From contig KN834753.1 in NCBI GenBank assembly GCA_000827265.1, forward strand, positions 588,686 through 652,685: a DNA stretch of 64,000 nucleotides, read 5' to 3'. The notes beneath the pieces are model-generated. The model had not been told where the DNA came from. It saw nothing but the letters and a program-made list of their open reading frames with translations, and made no database searches. Position numbers and translations under genes: made by a program. This document shows positions 1-11,020 of this stretch, in pieces. Origin of the DNA: Collybiopsis luxurians FD-317 M1 (taxonomy: Eukaryota > Basidiomycota > Agaricomycetes > Agaricales > Omphalotaceae). The first letter of the stretch is position 1; every line of letters begins with the position of its first letter.

Positions 1-625
1 GATTGTACGACAAAGCAAATGCAGTGTCTGCGCTCTTTGACCATTAATAAACATCCGAAAGTTCAGTGAGCTGTGAGATCTGCCTGCAACGATTAGAAAA
101 CAGATTTTTATACACGCTGCGCGACGAGACAGAAAATTGAAGACAGAGTAGGACCCGCAGACGCCAATCGAGTATACAGCTCGCCAATACATGAATCAGG
201 ACTATTTCTGCCGAAATTGTCTTGAGGCCTGACTGTGAGGTTGGGTTGCATTAAACGGGGATGTTGAAGAAGGAAAACCTGAGGAAAGACAAAAGTTGAG
301 AAAATGTATAAACGCCGGCGACCACTGTGCCCTCCCGACGAGTCAGCACGCGTTTTTGTCGAGTTCATGAGCCTTACATTGAGATAAGTATTACATACAT
401 TGTTCCGAGTCGTTGAGAAGTACATCAGCGCTCGCTAAATTCGGGCCAGACTGAGAATCGTCCCATACACGTTTTGAATGGCCAATTTGCCTTTATCACA
501 TCTATACGATCGAGCTACGGGTAAAAAGTACAGTTCACAGTCCTCTGGAACGAAAATAAAGGTAACACAGGAAAAAGTCCGTCCGTTTACAGCCCTGTTC
601 ATTTTTTTCATCGCCTTTTCTAGCC
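1..625. other. Downstream flank of branching-enzyme gene, no gene seen
   Basis: This stretch lies beyond the stop codon of the glycogen branching enzyme. It probably holds that gene's 3' UTR and intergenic DNA. Open frames of about 100 codons occur on the minus strand, but none shows a recognisable domain or a convincing exon structure. Confidence 0.5.
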
Positions 626-3261
626 TTATTTCGCCAACGCAAGAACAAGCGCAGTCCTCGAGGGGATATATACCTGCACGCATTGACCTAAAAATCTAGT
701 TTATAACATGCATAGGCGCCACTTACCTGCAAGAAGTTCTTCCTCCCATTCCACTCTAACGGAGTAGTGAAATACTGCCCTCCAGGCTTCACATTACCGA
801 AACCTCCGAATCGAGGCTCGTCGGTTGTCAAAACAGCCGTATACTCTCCAGCTGTTTCGACACCGACTCGGTAATCCGTGTAGCTCTGAGTAGGGTGGAA
901 GTTGAAGACGAATAGCACACCAGCACGCTCGTAAACCAAGACTTTGTCGACGTCGTGTTTGAGGGACACATAGGCCTAGTTCAAGTTTCGTGAGATGGAA
1001 AAAGAAGATGTCAAAACGCAATAATACCTGAGGAGCACAGAGCCACTTTTTCTGCTCCTCGAGGTAGTTCATAGCAGCGTCAAAGTTGTTGAGATACTTG
1101 TAGCGAAGGAGAGGGTCATCTACAACGTTCCATTGACGGCGAGCATAGTGAAAGGAGTTGTTATTCCCAGCACGGGGAAAGTCAAGCCACTAGCAGAAAG
1201 TTAGTTTGACTTGTGAGATTTGTTTGTCATGTCTCCTACCTCGGGATGTCCAAACTCATTTCCTTCAAAGTTCAAGTAGCCTTCACCGCCCATAGACTGG
1301 GTAAGCAGACTGTGGTAGAGTTCAATAATTGTCCTGCAGGAACATATGTTAACGTACCGAATCATCTTGTGGAGAGATAGTCCACGAGCGATTACTGAAG
1401 TCATCTCTGTCAAATCGGACATGTGTGTGTCTAATGAAGGAGTCAGAGTTACCCTCAATGTCAGAATAGGAAACTTACACATTTCCTTGTCCATGAGCCA
1501 GAACGCAATGGTTTTGTCTCCCACTAATGCCTGGTCATGGCTCTCGCAGTATGCGATACTCTTCTCACCGTGTCGCCTGTTAGTGAGGGTATGAACAATG
1601 TTTCCAATATCCCACTCTTCGTCAGACTTGTGCTTGAGCAGCTTGATCCACATATCAGGAATGGCCATCGATAGACGGTAGTCAAATCCGACGCCGCCCT
1701 TGTCAGTGGGGATACACAACAGGGGCATACCAGATACGTCTTCGGCGACGGTGATAACAAATGGGTACAACGCATGCATCGCGTCATTTGCCTGGATACA
1801 ATGTTGAGCGCGCAAACTTCCAGATCAAGAACAGCCATACGGACCAGCATAAGATACACGATTGCCTCCAAGTCCGCAGAATCGCCAAAATATTCATGAT
1901 AGCCACCGGAGAAGCCTGTGCCGATACCGTGGTGCTTGTACATCATACTCGTCACTCCATCGAACCGGAATCCATCGAATGAATATTCTTCCATCCAAAA
2001 CCGCAGATTGCTCATGAGGAATCTCAAGACTTCATGCGAACCGTAGTTGAACAGCCTGCTGTCCCAGAGTTCGTGACGACCTCTGCCTCCTTCATGGAAG
2101 TAGAGATGATCGCTACCATCAAACTCGTTTAGACCGTCAAGGACGTTCTTACACGCATGAGAATGAACAATGTCGAGGAGTACGGTTAACCCCATTCCAT
2201 GGGCAGTATCAATCAGTTCTTTGAGGTCTTCCGGAGAGCCGTATCTAGAACTGGCAGCGAAGAAGCTGGTGACTTGATAACCAAAGGCTAAACAGAGAGA
2301 AGGTGAACACTGAAGCAAATTCGCCATAGAAACATCGAGAATTCACATGCATAATACGCGTGCTCCATAACTGCCATTAGCTGTATGGTATTGTATCCTA
2401 GGTTTTTGATACGAGGTAGGAGATTTTGGGTGAATTCTTTGTAAGTGCCGACTCGACCTTCTGGGGTTGATATTCCGACATGGGCTTCGTAGATTTTGGC
2501 ATTTTTGGGCTGAGCAGGACGAGAGTTTTTGAATTTGTACTTTTCAGCTTCAGGCGGATTCCAAAAACGCGCGTCGTAGACAGGAGAGACTTTCAGATCT
2601 TGAGTGACGCGTTTGATCCATGCTGGAAGACGTTCGATACGCTGTCCAGAGGGGATGACCATCGAAATCTGCACGGAAAAAGTGCTTAGATTAGAGGCTA
2701 TTTGCAGAATTCTTGCAAACTTTTGATTTGGAAATTTTGAATTGTTGGAGCGAATTCTCCACCAATCAAATCGTTTGTAGCAAAGTTGCAAATAACCTCT
2801 ATTGAATATATGCTTTTGTAGATAACCAACTAACCTTGATTTTGGAGTCGTGCGGAATGGCGCACTCTCCATTGGAGGTAGGCGGAATTTTGATCTCCCA
2901 TACACCATATTCGTTCTTCTTCATTGGGTGGCTCGTTCTATCCCAGTTGTCTGACAAGAAGATATCAGCTATCGTATGCACCAGCATTGCAGAGAACAGT
3001 AGGCGGACTAAAATCTCCAATAAGATTTGCTTCTTTGGCATTCGGAGCCCATTCTCTGTATACGACTTCGCCATTGCTTCCGACATTTAGGCCGAAGTTG
3101 AGATAACCCTTGGAAAACTTATCATAGCCGCCTTCGTGCTCTTCGATAGTGGTCTTCCATTTTCTGAACAAGTCGTGACGTTTGACAATATTTGGAACAT
3201 CTGGCTCGAGATAGCCATCGATAGCGGTGATGACTTTGGGGTCGAGAGGCTGAGTGGGCAT
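626..3261 (-). CDS. GLC3: 1,4-alpha-glucan (glycogen) branching enzyme, GH13
   Basis: Cytosolic enzyme that makes alpha-1,6 branches in glycogen. The ATG at 3261 begins [24 protein letters not shown]48-type N-terminal domain ([17 protein letters not shown], then NNWDR after the first intron) leads into the GH13 barrel. Visible barrel motifs are [17 protein letters not shown] (nucleophile Asp), AEDVSG (acid/base Glu) and the YCESHDQ block. The end is fixed by splicing: exon end NGRKNFLQ joins [15 protein letters not shown] and a TAA at 626-628. There are several short introns, and two donors read GTCCGC and GTCCGT instead of the usual GTRNGT. Composition and order match full-length fungal Glc3 of roughly 680-700 residues. 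Identity is near certain; individual splice sites less so. Confidence 0.96.
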
Positions 3262-3448
3262 GATGGTGGTGGAGAAACAAGCCTGGAAGTAGGAATTTCG
3301 AGAAGAAGAAGTAGGAAATTCGAGAAGAAAGGACCCTGAGCGCGTCTTTCACAATGACGTATGTATTTAATCGCGATTTTCAATTTAAATCACGAGAACG
3401 TGCTACTTATCTACCATACAAGGCTTCGTATACTCTACACTAAATTTC

Positions 3449-4872
3449 TAAGAAGAACGAGCAGAAAGCCCTGGTCTCGGGATGGTAGGCATGAAAGACC
3501 TCCTACAAACGAATATCAGAAGGACTTCCAAAAGAAGCTGACTCGAGCCACTTGCCTATTCAAGACAAGGCCCTTGAGCGCCCGTATCTCTTTCTTTAAT
3601 TCATCCGAAGCATCTCCAGTCGAAGTCGAAGACGCCCCAAGTATTGGAGGCGGGCGGTAAGGAATGTAAAGGTTGGAGCTGATATAACCTGTGAGTTCGG
3701 ACATGGCTTGGAGTGTATGTTGATAAGGGCTGGACCCAGACGTAGGTTTGTAGGTGGATGCAGCTCTAGATAGTGAATCGAGGGAGGAGATGAAAGGTGT
3801 TGGTTGTGCGGGTTTTGGAGGGACGTATGTCCAGCGAACAGGTGCCGATAGTCCCTCGGGCGAATCTTCGGATACTGTTCCCTCAAACACTGGCGAAGTC
3901 GATAATGTATCCCAAAGAGTATGCTGAAGTGAAGGTCAAAAGCAACATCCATGTAAAGAACGCCAGCTACAAACTTCGAAAGAAATGCCTTCATCGCTGA
4001 CTAGCCATGGAATGCGACTCTCCAGCACCTGAAACAGTTCCTCTGTACGTGGAGTGCTGTCCGCACAATCCGGTAGTTTCCGGTAATCCTCCCAAGCGCA
4101 TCGAAGAAGAGTGAGATGTGGAAGCTTATTCAGTTCTGTTTTATACGTCTCAACCTCTTTCAGGACATCCATCAAGCTATGGCAGTCGGCGAACGGCTGG
4201 GGTTCTTTGCAGGGATCCGGACGCGGAAGTGACGCGTAAGATTCTGTTTGGGTCTCTTGAAAAGACTTGAGTGAAGTGTTCAGCTTCTGCAGTAGAGACA
4301 CTTGATGCAATTTTAAAGACTTTCGCGCTTCTGCGGTTCGAATGATACGGGGAAGAAAGTACCGCTGTGTTTGACCGTGAACAAGCCAAGTTCAAGATTG
4401 CTAGTAGCTGACGTACGTGGTAGATGAAGAGCAAAATAGTTGATCCTCCAGTTATCCAAGCAGATAGCCTAGCAAGTCCAACGAGCATCGCGAGCAAGCC
4501 TGAGGGCAGAGGCTGAGGATAGGTCCTTGGCGGAACCACGGGTAGTTGGGGAGGCTAACAGAGACGTAAATCGAAAGCGAAGAACGTAAAATTAGAATGA
4601 AATTCTACCAATTCTCTCAGTAATAGTTCTATCTCATGCTCATTCAATCCTTTTTCGAGCAAAAAATTTCGTTTTGCGAAGACATCCTGACTTTGGATCT
4701 GGGGAGAACTCAGAAATATTCTGGCACGGGATATGAGCTCGGATCTGTTGGTTCCCTCTACAGATGACGATGAAGCTTCCAAGGATGTTGGAGGGTTGGG
4801 TCGAGTATTTGGTGTAGATTCCGAAGCCGTTGGTTGAGAGGTACTTGGGGTCGCGTCGCTCTCCTCTGCCAT
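3449..4872 (-). CDS. PEX14: Peroxisomal membrane docking protein Pex14
   Basis: Part of the docking complex that receives cargo-loaded Pex5 at the peroxisomal membrane. The ATG is at 4872 (MAEESDATPS). After a Ser/Thr/Pro-rich leader comes the conserved N-terminal Pex14 domain (RARIFLSSPQIQSQDVFAKR, then NFLLEKGLNEHEIELLL), which binds WxxxF motifs of Pex5. Exon 2 carries a hydrophobic membrane segment (LPSGLLAMLVGLARLSAW). A long alpha-helical, coiled-coil-like region follows (KLHQVSLLQKLNTSLKSFQE). The last intron (3503-3555) appears to use a GC donor (GCAAGT). Joining across it restores LKGLVLNRRSFMPTIP, typical of Pex14 C-termini, and ends at the TAG at 3449-3451. Only about 80 bp separate this start from the divergent peptidase gene. 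Confidence 0.9.
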
Positions 4873-4952
4873 GATGGAAGTGGCGGTCAAAGCTGGGTTA
4901 TTTCCGCCCGGTCCGTTGCGTTGCCGGTGACTGAGCTCTCTGCAAATCCAGC

Positions 4953-6514
4953 ATGTTCCTCAGTTTCTGTAGCTGGATATTGTTATTTAGTGTACTTTTC
5001 TACACTTCATTTGCGTTACATGATCAATTTTTTCACTACAAACCACTTCCATCTCTCCGACAATCAGCTCGCATCCAAGATGCTTGGCTAAAGGAAAGAC
5101 TCTCCCACATCCCCTCTTTGCTTCAAAAGTACGGCGTTGATGCGTGGCTGGTAAGCCCTACCTAGGTATCTTGACCCTTATCTTCATATACCGGTATGTA
5201 GATGAGTCAAAGGGAGCATGCCGAGGATACTATCTGGTGGTCAATCAAGAACGCCACCGACTATGACGCTCACAGGCGCACCGTACTTCTATTCCATAAC
5301 AATCAGTCCTCTTTAGAAGGTCGTCCCAACCCTCTGAAATGGGTTGACAATACAGGGCAGGTGTGGCCCGAGCTTCTCCAGGTCTTGGAGGATTTCAATC
5401 CATCCCGTATAGCGATCAACATTGACCAGGATATCGCGTTTGCTGGGGGCTTGCATGTGGGGGAACTCGAGGCCATTTCGCGAGCTCTTGGTTCAAAATG
5501 GATGCAGAGGACAGTGAATATTCCAATGCTAGGAATCGAATACGTTACCACCAAAGTCCCTGGGCAACTTGAATACTACAGAGACATGCAAGATATTGTC
5601 TGGCTTATGATGGAAGAAGGCTTTTCCCATCTTACTATCCGTCCAGGTGTAACTAGTACTGAGGTCAGACTCGTGTTCAGTCCTTAATTTTTTCCCTTCA
5701 CTGACTCTTCTCAGTAGGACTTGGAATGGTGGTTTCGCGAAAAGATGCTTACTCTGAATGTATCCACCTGGAACCATCCCAGAATATCCGTTCTTACCGA
5801 GGAATCGTTCCCTGGTTGGAGTGGGACCGAGGACATCATCCAAGAAGGCGACTTGTTACATATTGATTGGGGGATTACAGCTATAGGGATGAACACCGAC
5901 ACTCAACATATGGCTTATGTCCTGCGCGATGGGGAGATGGATGCTCCCAACAGTTTGAAGGAAGGGCTAAGAAAAGCTAATCGGATGCAGGATATTCACC
6001 TTGATTTTATGAGGGCGGGAATGACCGGGAATGAAGTCCTGAAGAAATGTCTCGCTCAAATGCAAGTCGAAGGAATCGAGGGGCAAATTTATTCACATCC
6101 CATCGGTGACTGGGGTAAGTAACCACGTTCTATTTGACCTTAAGCATTTCCTCACATCTCTTTCAAATAGGCCATGATGCAGGCGCTGTCATTGGTAAGC
6201 CAATTGCCATTGCAAAGTGGCGTCGAAAACAGGCTGAATACTCGGATTCCAAAGGTTTTACAAATATGCCTACTTTCGTTCCAGTCCTTGGCGAACTGAC
6301 CATCTTGCCCAATACTTATTACAGCATTGAACTATATGCATATCATTTCGTTCCAGAGCGCAACGAAACGATCAGGTTCCGTATCGAGGAGAATGCCTAC
6401 TGGGACCGGGATAGCGGAAGATGGAAATTCGTCAAAGGTCGTCAGGAGAAGTTATATCTTATCGACAAAACGAAACTGGCTGCCCCTGAACCTCGGTTCA
6501 TGGTGCAGGTCTGA
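4953..6514 (+). CDS. Secreted M24-family metallopeptidase (Xaa-Pro dipeptidase-like)
   Basis: Four exons give about 465 residues. The ATG at 4953 opens with a clear signal peptide (MFLSFCSWILLFSVLFYTSF), so an extracellular or secretory location is inferred. The N-terminal creatinase-like domain has DAWLKERLSHIPSLLQKYGV and the C-terminal half is a pita-bread M24 fold. Likely metal ligands are the Asp of LLHIDWG, the Asp of MNTDTQH, the His of GHDAG (created by the last splice, GDWG-HDA), the Glu of YYSIELY and a Glu in FRIEEN. Exon borders are well supported: DAWL/MSQREH, TSTE/DLEWW and GDWG/HDAG. It shares an 80-bp divergent promoter with PEX14. The exact peptide specificity cannot be read from the sequence. 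Confidence 0.88.
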
Positions 6515-6746
6515 ATTTATGTAGTTTCTGTAAACGCGTCTCGGAAAGCCTGAAAGATATTGTGCCTCGGTTTTGGTACTCGTACACCAGGTCTTTGTAC
6601 GGAGGGAGACTACGACATGTTCGAAGTGAGTTGCATAATACTAGGGGTATACAGACATGACTACTTCAGTTTATATCGGAGAAGCGTGCATATTCTAATC
6701 AATTTACAGCTTCATTTCTACCCAGATATCCTGAACGAAATTCTCT

Positions 6747-9136
6747 TCAGGTCATGAAGAAAGAATTGTCGAGACCAAGTCTTTGCTCACCCGAGCTTTG
6801 CCTCCCTTCACTATCGAGAGCACTGCGACGAAAAAGACGTAACAAGGTTTGGCGTGTCTTTCCCGTGCTCCCAACCGCCAACTTCTTCAATTCCTGTGGA
6901 TTGACTCTATCGGCTTTATAATCTTCCCATTTAACCTTGCGAAACATCCACCAATGTGCCATAGCTGAGTACGGCCATGCATGAGTTACTTTGCCGCTCT
7001 TTCCTTTTCTGTAATACGAAAGGCATTGGACGAAAACGGATCCACCGAGGTCAGCCTGGAGCTTGACGTTGTATCTATCTGTAGCTTGAGAAGTAATTTC
7101 AATGGAACGAACGCGTTCAGGGTGGTTAAGCAGCGGTGTTACAAGTTTCAAGATATAGTCGATCTAAGGAATGAATGAGAAACACTTCGGGGTGAACGCG
7201 ATCTATGGGATAGCATGCCTGATTCTCTTCGGTAAATATTACGCTAGTGTGCCCCGTTGTTGCATTTGGACCTGCTTTAAGATTAGATCTGGTTCAATAA
7301 TTAGAACGATAACTAACCTCCAAGTAGGAAAAAATTAGGGAACTGAGTAGAGTGTTAATACAAGTCCAAGTAGTCGATTTATAGCCATACCCCAGGGATA
7401 GCGGTAGACTGATATGCTGTGGGACCATCTTTCGCATCGTAGTATTCTTGGATAGAGCTCTGCGTCCCTTTGACATGCAATGGGAATCGGTCCTAATTAA
7501 AGGTACGAAAAGCATAATAACGACAGTGAATTATGATTGACTCACTACGATAAAGCCTGTGGCGCAGATGATAACGTCGAACGGGAGCTTTGAGCCTACA
7601 TATCAGTTGGAGTAATCAGTCTATATGACACCGTGAATTGGAGAGAATACCGTTGTTAGTGATAATTCCATCTTCGGAAATGGAACCTATCCCGTCCCAA
7701 TTCAAGGATACGTTTGGCCGGTGAAGACTTGCGAGGTAACCAGGATCGAATATCACGCGTTTGCAGCCCAAAGCTGTCTGGGTATCAGCACAACTTATTA
7801 ATGAGACCCAATATACGACCCACTGTAGTTTGGAATCAGATTTTTCACGTCCTTTTTTGGTGCCGTACGTTTGATGTATAATTTAGCAAGCTGTCGAGTC
7901 GTAAGATTTAGAAAGCAAATGTCACGACAATTTGGCTATACCAAGGCGAAAATGCGTCGAAGAAAGGCAAACTTGAAGGCAACCAAGTAGAAAAAGTCTG
8001 TCTAATAAATATGTACATTATCGGCTCGATTCTGAGAGCAACGGAGTGTTAGAAACGAACCTTGAAGAACTGCAAGGTGCGGTATATCCGTATCCAGAGA
8101 GGGAGGTACTTGAACATCCATTTCTCAAATCTATAATATGGAGCACGAAGCTTGAACACGGATCAGCGGTACGTGCTATGAAAAATGACTGCGACTTACT
8201 GGCCACAAAAACCAGTTCGGAGTTCGGCAGAAATTGACTAGCTTGACCGACGGGTCTTGGGAAATGACAGGTATAAATTGTGTCCTGCAAAAGATTCAAT
8301 TGTACTACTTCAAACTGAGGAAGAGACACGTACGCAGAGGCGCCATTTCCGATTACCGCTACTCGTTTTCCAGCCAGTTTGGCGCTGTGATTCCAATTTC
8401 CAGAATGGAATATTTCCCCCTTAAACGAGTGAATGCCAGCTATGTCAGGAAGTTTTGTGACTTCCAAAATGCCAAGCGCTGATATGACAATCTGGGCTGT
8501 GAATCTAGTCTCTTTGCCGGATAGAATGTTCTTCGTGACTATCTTGTAGTGCTGTATCTCTGAATCCCATTCAATTGAAGTAACGAGCGTGTTGAACTTT
8601 GTGTGCCGGTATATATTGTATTTATTCGCTAGATCATGCCAGTACTGATAAATTTGGGGCTGGTATGCATGGGTATAGTCCCAATCTGTTTTGAGATCTG
8701 TTGAAAGAGAGTAGAAGTGGATGGGGACATCGCACGCGCAACCCTAAATACAAGAAAGTAGCATTGAGCCATCCCAGCACAGAAGGAAGTGAAAGAAGCG
8801 AACAGGGTACGTATTAGCCTATGAGATACAGAGTCAATAAGTCTCTCAAGGATCAAAGAGTATACGCGCACCCTCCACGTTCCTCCGACATCATTGCTCT
8901 TCTCGTAGATCTATTCGGAGTGTAAGAAGGAAATTCGAAGACTGAGAAAGAGATCGGACCGACAGCGAAGCTTTTAAATCCCGGGAACTTGCGCTGGAGC
9001 GCAATAGTGAATGAGATACCACCAATTCTGTGCTGAGTGGTCAAACAGAGAGTTCTCGGTGCAGTGTTCAGTCTTACCCAGCACCAATAATTACCACTCT
9101 CGTACTGCTGAGAGAGGGATCTTTGTACAGGTCCAT
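6747..9136 (-). CDS. Flavin monooxygenase, Baeyer-Villiger type (class B)
   Basis: Likely NADPH- and FAD-dependent oxygenation of a ketone or related small molecule. The start ATG at 9136 gives [20 protein letters not shown]. Splicing to the next exon completes the FAD Rossmann motif GAGIGGISF. Next come [13 protein letters not shown] and a [16 protein letters not shown] block, as in BVMOs and FMOs. The Baeyer-Villiger fingerprint FxGxxxHxxxW is present as [12 protein letters not shown], with Asn where Pro or Asp is usual. It is followed by the NADPH Rossmann motif VIGNGASA. The last long exon (6747-7151) has no separate known domain. Exon borders between 7150 and 8000 are hard to place by eye. 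The substrate is unknown. Confidence 0.82.
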
Positions 9137-9564
9137 AGTTTCTGCTAAAGAAGAGGCGATAGGCGAGCTGCTCCGGCTATTGTGCTTGCGCACTGCGGTA
9201 CAACTAAATCACGGTCATCGGGTCAATGAAATAGGCATGGTGATTTTTGAGAATATTATTTGTCGGAAAATGGAACATGGTGATAATCAAAAATTGGCTT
9301 ATCACACTCGGAGGTGTAGTAACAGCCTATGAACGGACGCTATGGACTCAAAACGTTAGTGTAGAGAGCAGAATCAGTTTATGATCTATGGTCATAGCAG
9401 AACCCAGCGACACCCATGAACTCAATAGCTCAACTTGGTGTTTTTCGAGTCTGAGGCGCTCGCGTTATCTTATCAACTATCACGTGGCGAACAAGCGTCG
9501 GCAATTTTTTCCAATCTTTCAATCTCTTGAGTTTCCGCGCCGTCGCGATTTTTCCGTCTTCAAA
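9137..9564. promoter_or_regulatory. Divergent intergenic region, BVMO / MAK16
   Basis: 428 bp between two divergent start codons, so it should hold both promoters. No clear TATA box, repeat or gene was seen. A plus-strand open frame continuing upstream of the MAK16 ATG is just an extension of exon 1. Confidence 0.5.
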
Positions 9565-10872
9565 ATGCAGAGCGACGATGTAATCTGGTCCGTCATAAAC
9601 CACCAATTCTGCTCCTACAAAGTCAAGTAAATTGAGATTTCTTCATTTCATCAAAAAATCTATTCACAAACCACCCTAGAACCGCTACTCAAAATTTCTG
9701 TCGGAACGAATACAATGTAACCGGTTTGTGCAATCGACAGTCATGTCCGTTAGCGAATTCTAGATACGCAACAATCAGGGAAAACGAAGGTACAATCTAT
9801 TGTTGTACTCAAGAGGCGAATGCTGAAGAAACAGATATGTAGGGGTGATGTATCTGTACGTCAAAACCATTGAACGAGCACATTCTCCTGCACATATGTG
9901 GGAGAAGATAAAGCTGTCAAATAACTACACGAAGGCATTAGAGCAGGTGTGTTACATTTTTAATATCACTCTCATATCGTTATGCTCAGCTTTTGGGCAG
10001 ATTGACAATGAATTGATACATTGGCCAAATTTCATGATACACAAATGCAAGCAACGAGTAACAAAAATTACGCAGTACCTGATCAAAATGCGTCGTCTTC
10101 AGCTACGACAACAGTACGTCCACCTTTGTACGAGTGCAAAGTTTCACAATTCAAACGTTCAATTTTCAGACCAAAACTTGTCGGCGTGAAGAAAAAATTG
10201 GACAGAAGGGAGGCCGTGCGCGAACGCAAAGCTCTCTCTGCTGCTCATCTAGAAAAATCTATCGAGAAAGAATTGATAGAGCGACTAAAATCAAAAGCTT
10301 ATGGTGACGCGCCTCTGAACGTCAACGAAAGCGTATGGCAAGCATTTTTGGATCGCGAAAAAGGAGATAAGGGCAAGGGCATTGCTAATGATGAGCTCGA
10401 AGAGATGGAGGATGATGAGACTGACGAAGAATTGGAAGAGGAGCTGGAAGATGGGGAGGACGATTGGGGAACCAGGGAGTTCGTGAGTGATATAAGCGGG
10501 GACGAAGATGACGACGACGACGGCTTGGACGATCTAGAAGACGCCGTGGTACGTCTTAGTCTCAATTACATCTGCTGTGTTGAAATTGAGCTCTCTCTAG
10601 GATGAAGGCTCAGAGGGTGCAGACGAGGAAGAAGATGCCGATGACGATTCAAATGAAGAAAACGTGGGGCCAAAACCCTCGACACTTGGAAAACGGAAAG
10701 CCCCAGAACCCAAGGCACCCAAAAAACGGTCGGAAAAGCGGCCAAAGAGTAAGTCCATGCTTTTTCTTGCGTGTCGTCCTACTGATTGTGCAATGCCACA
10801 GAAGGGCCAAGGGTGGAGGTGGAGTACGAACAGGAAGTGGAGAGTGTACCTCTTTCGCTTGCTAATTGGTAG
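9565..10872 (+). CDS. MAK16: Mak16, 60S ribosome assembly factor
   Basis: Nucleolar protein needed for early pre-60S maturation. The ATG at 9565 gives [20 protein letters not shown], the canonical Mak16 N terminus. Inferred exons are 9565-9626, 9680-9789, 9843-9946, 10001-10113, 10170-10548, 10601-10748 and 10802-10872. The spliced product carries the Cys-rich block ([20 protein letters not shown]), [32 protein letters not shown] and [19 protein letters not shown]. After these comes a long acidic Asp/Glu stretch typical of the family, then a basic nuclear-localisation-like tract, and [11 protein letters not shown] near the end. Every splice keeps the family alignment, so the model is strong. 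Confidence 0.95.
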
Positions 10873-11020
10873 TCTGTGATTTTATATACCTTGGAATCTA
10901 CTTGGCCTCAAAGCAATCATCTTGCGTTCTTAAGATTTATGAAATGCAGGGCTAGTTACAGGTTTTATTCCATCCAACGAAGTTTAGAAAAAACTAGCAT
11001 ATGTAGGGCTCCCGAGTACA

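Noticed and set aside
10299..10565. Minus-strand Ser-rich frame
   Set aside because: Antisense shadow of the acidic tract of Mak16. Similar Ser-rich shadows occur opposite the acidic parts of RPA190 (57,968 and 62,300).
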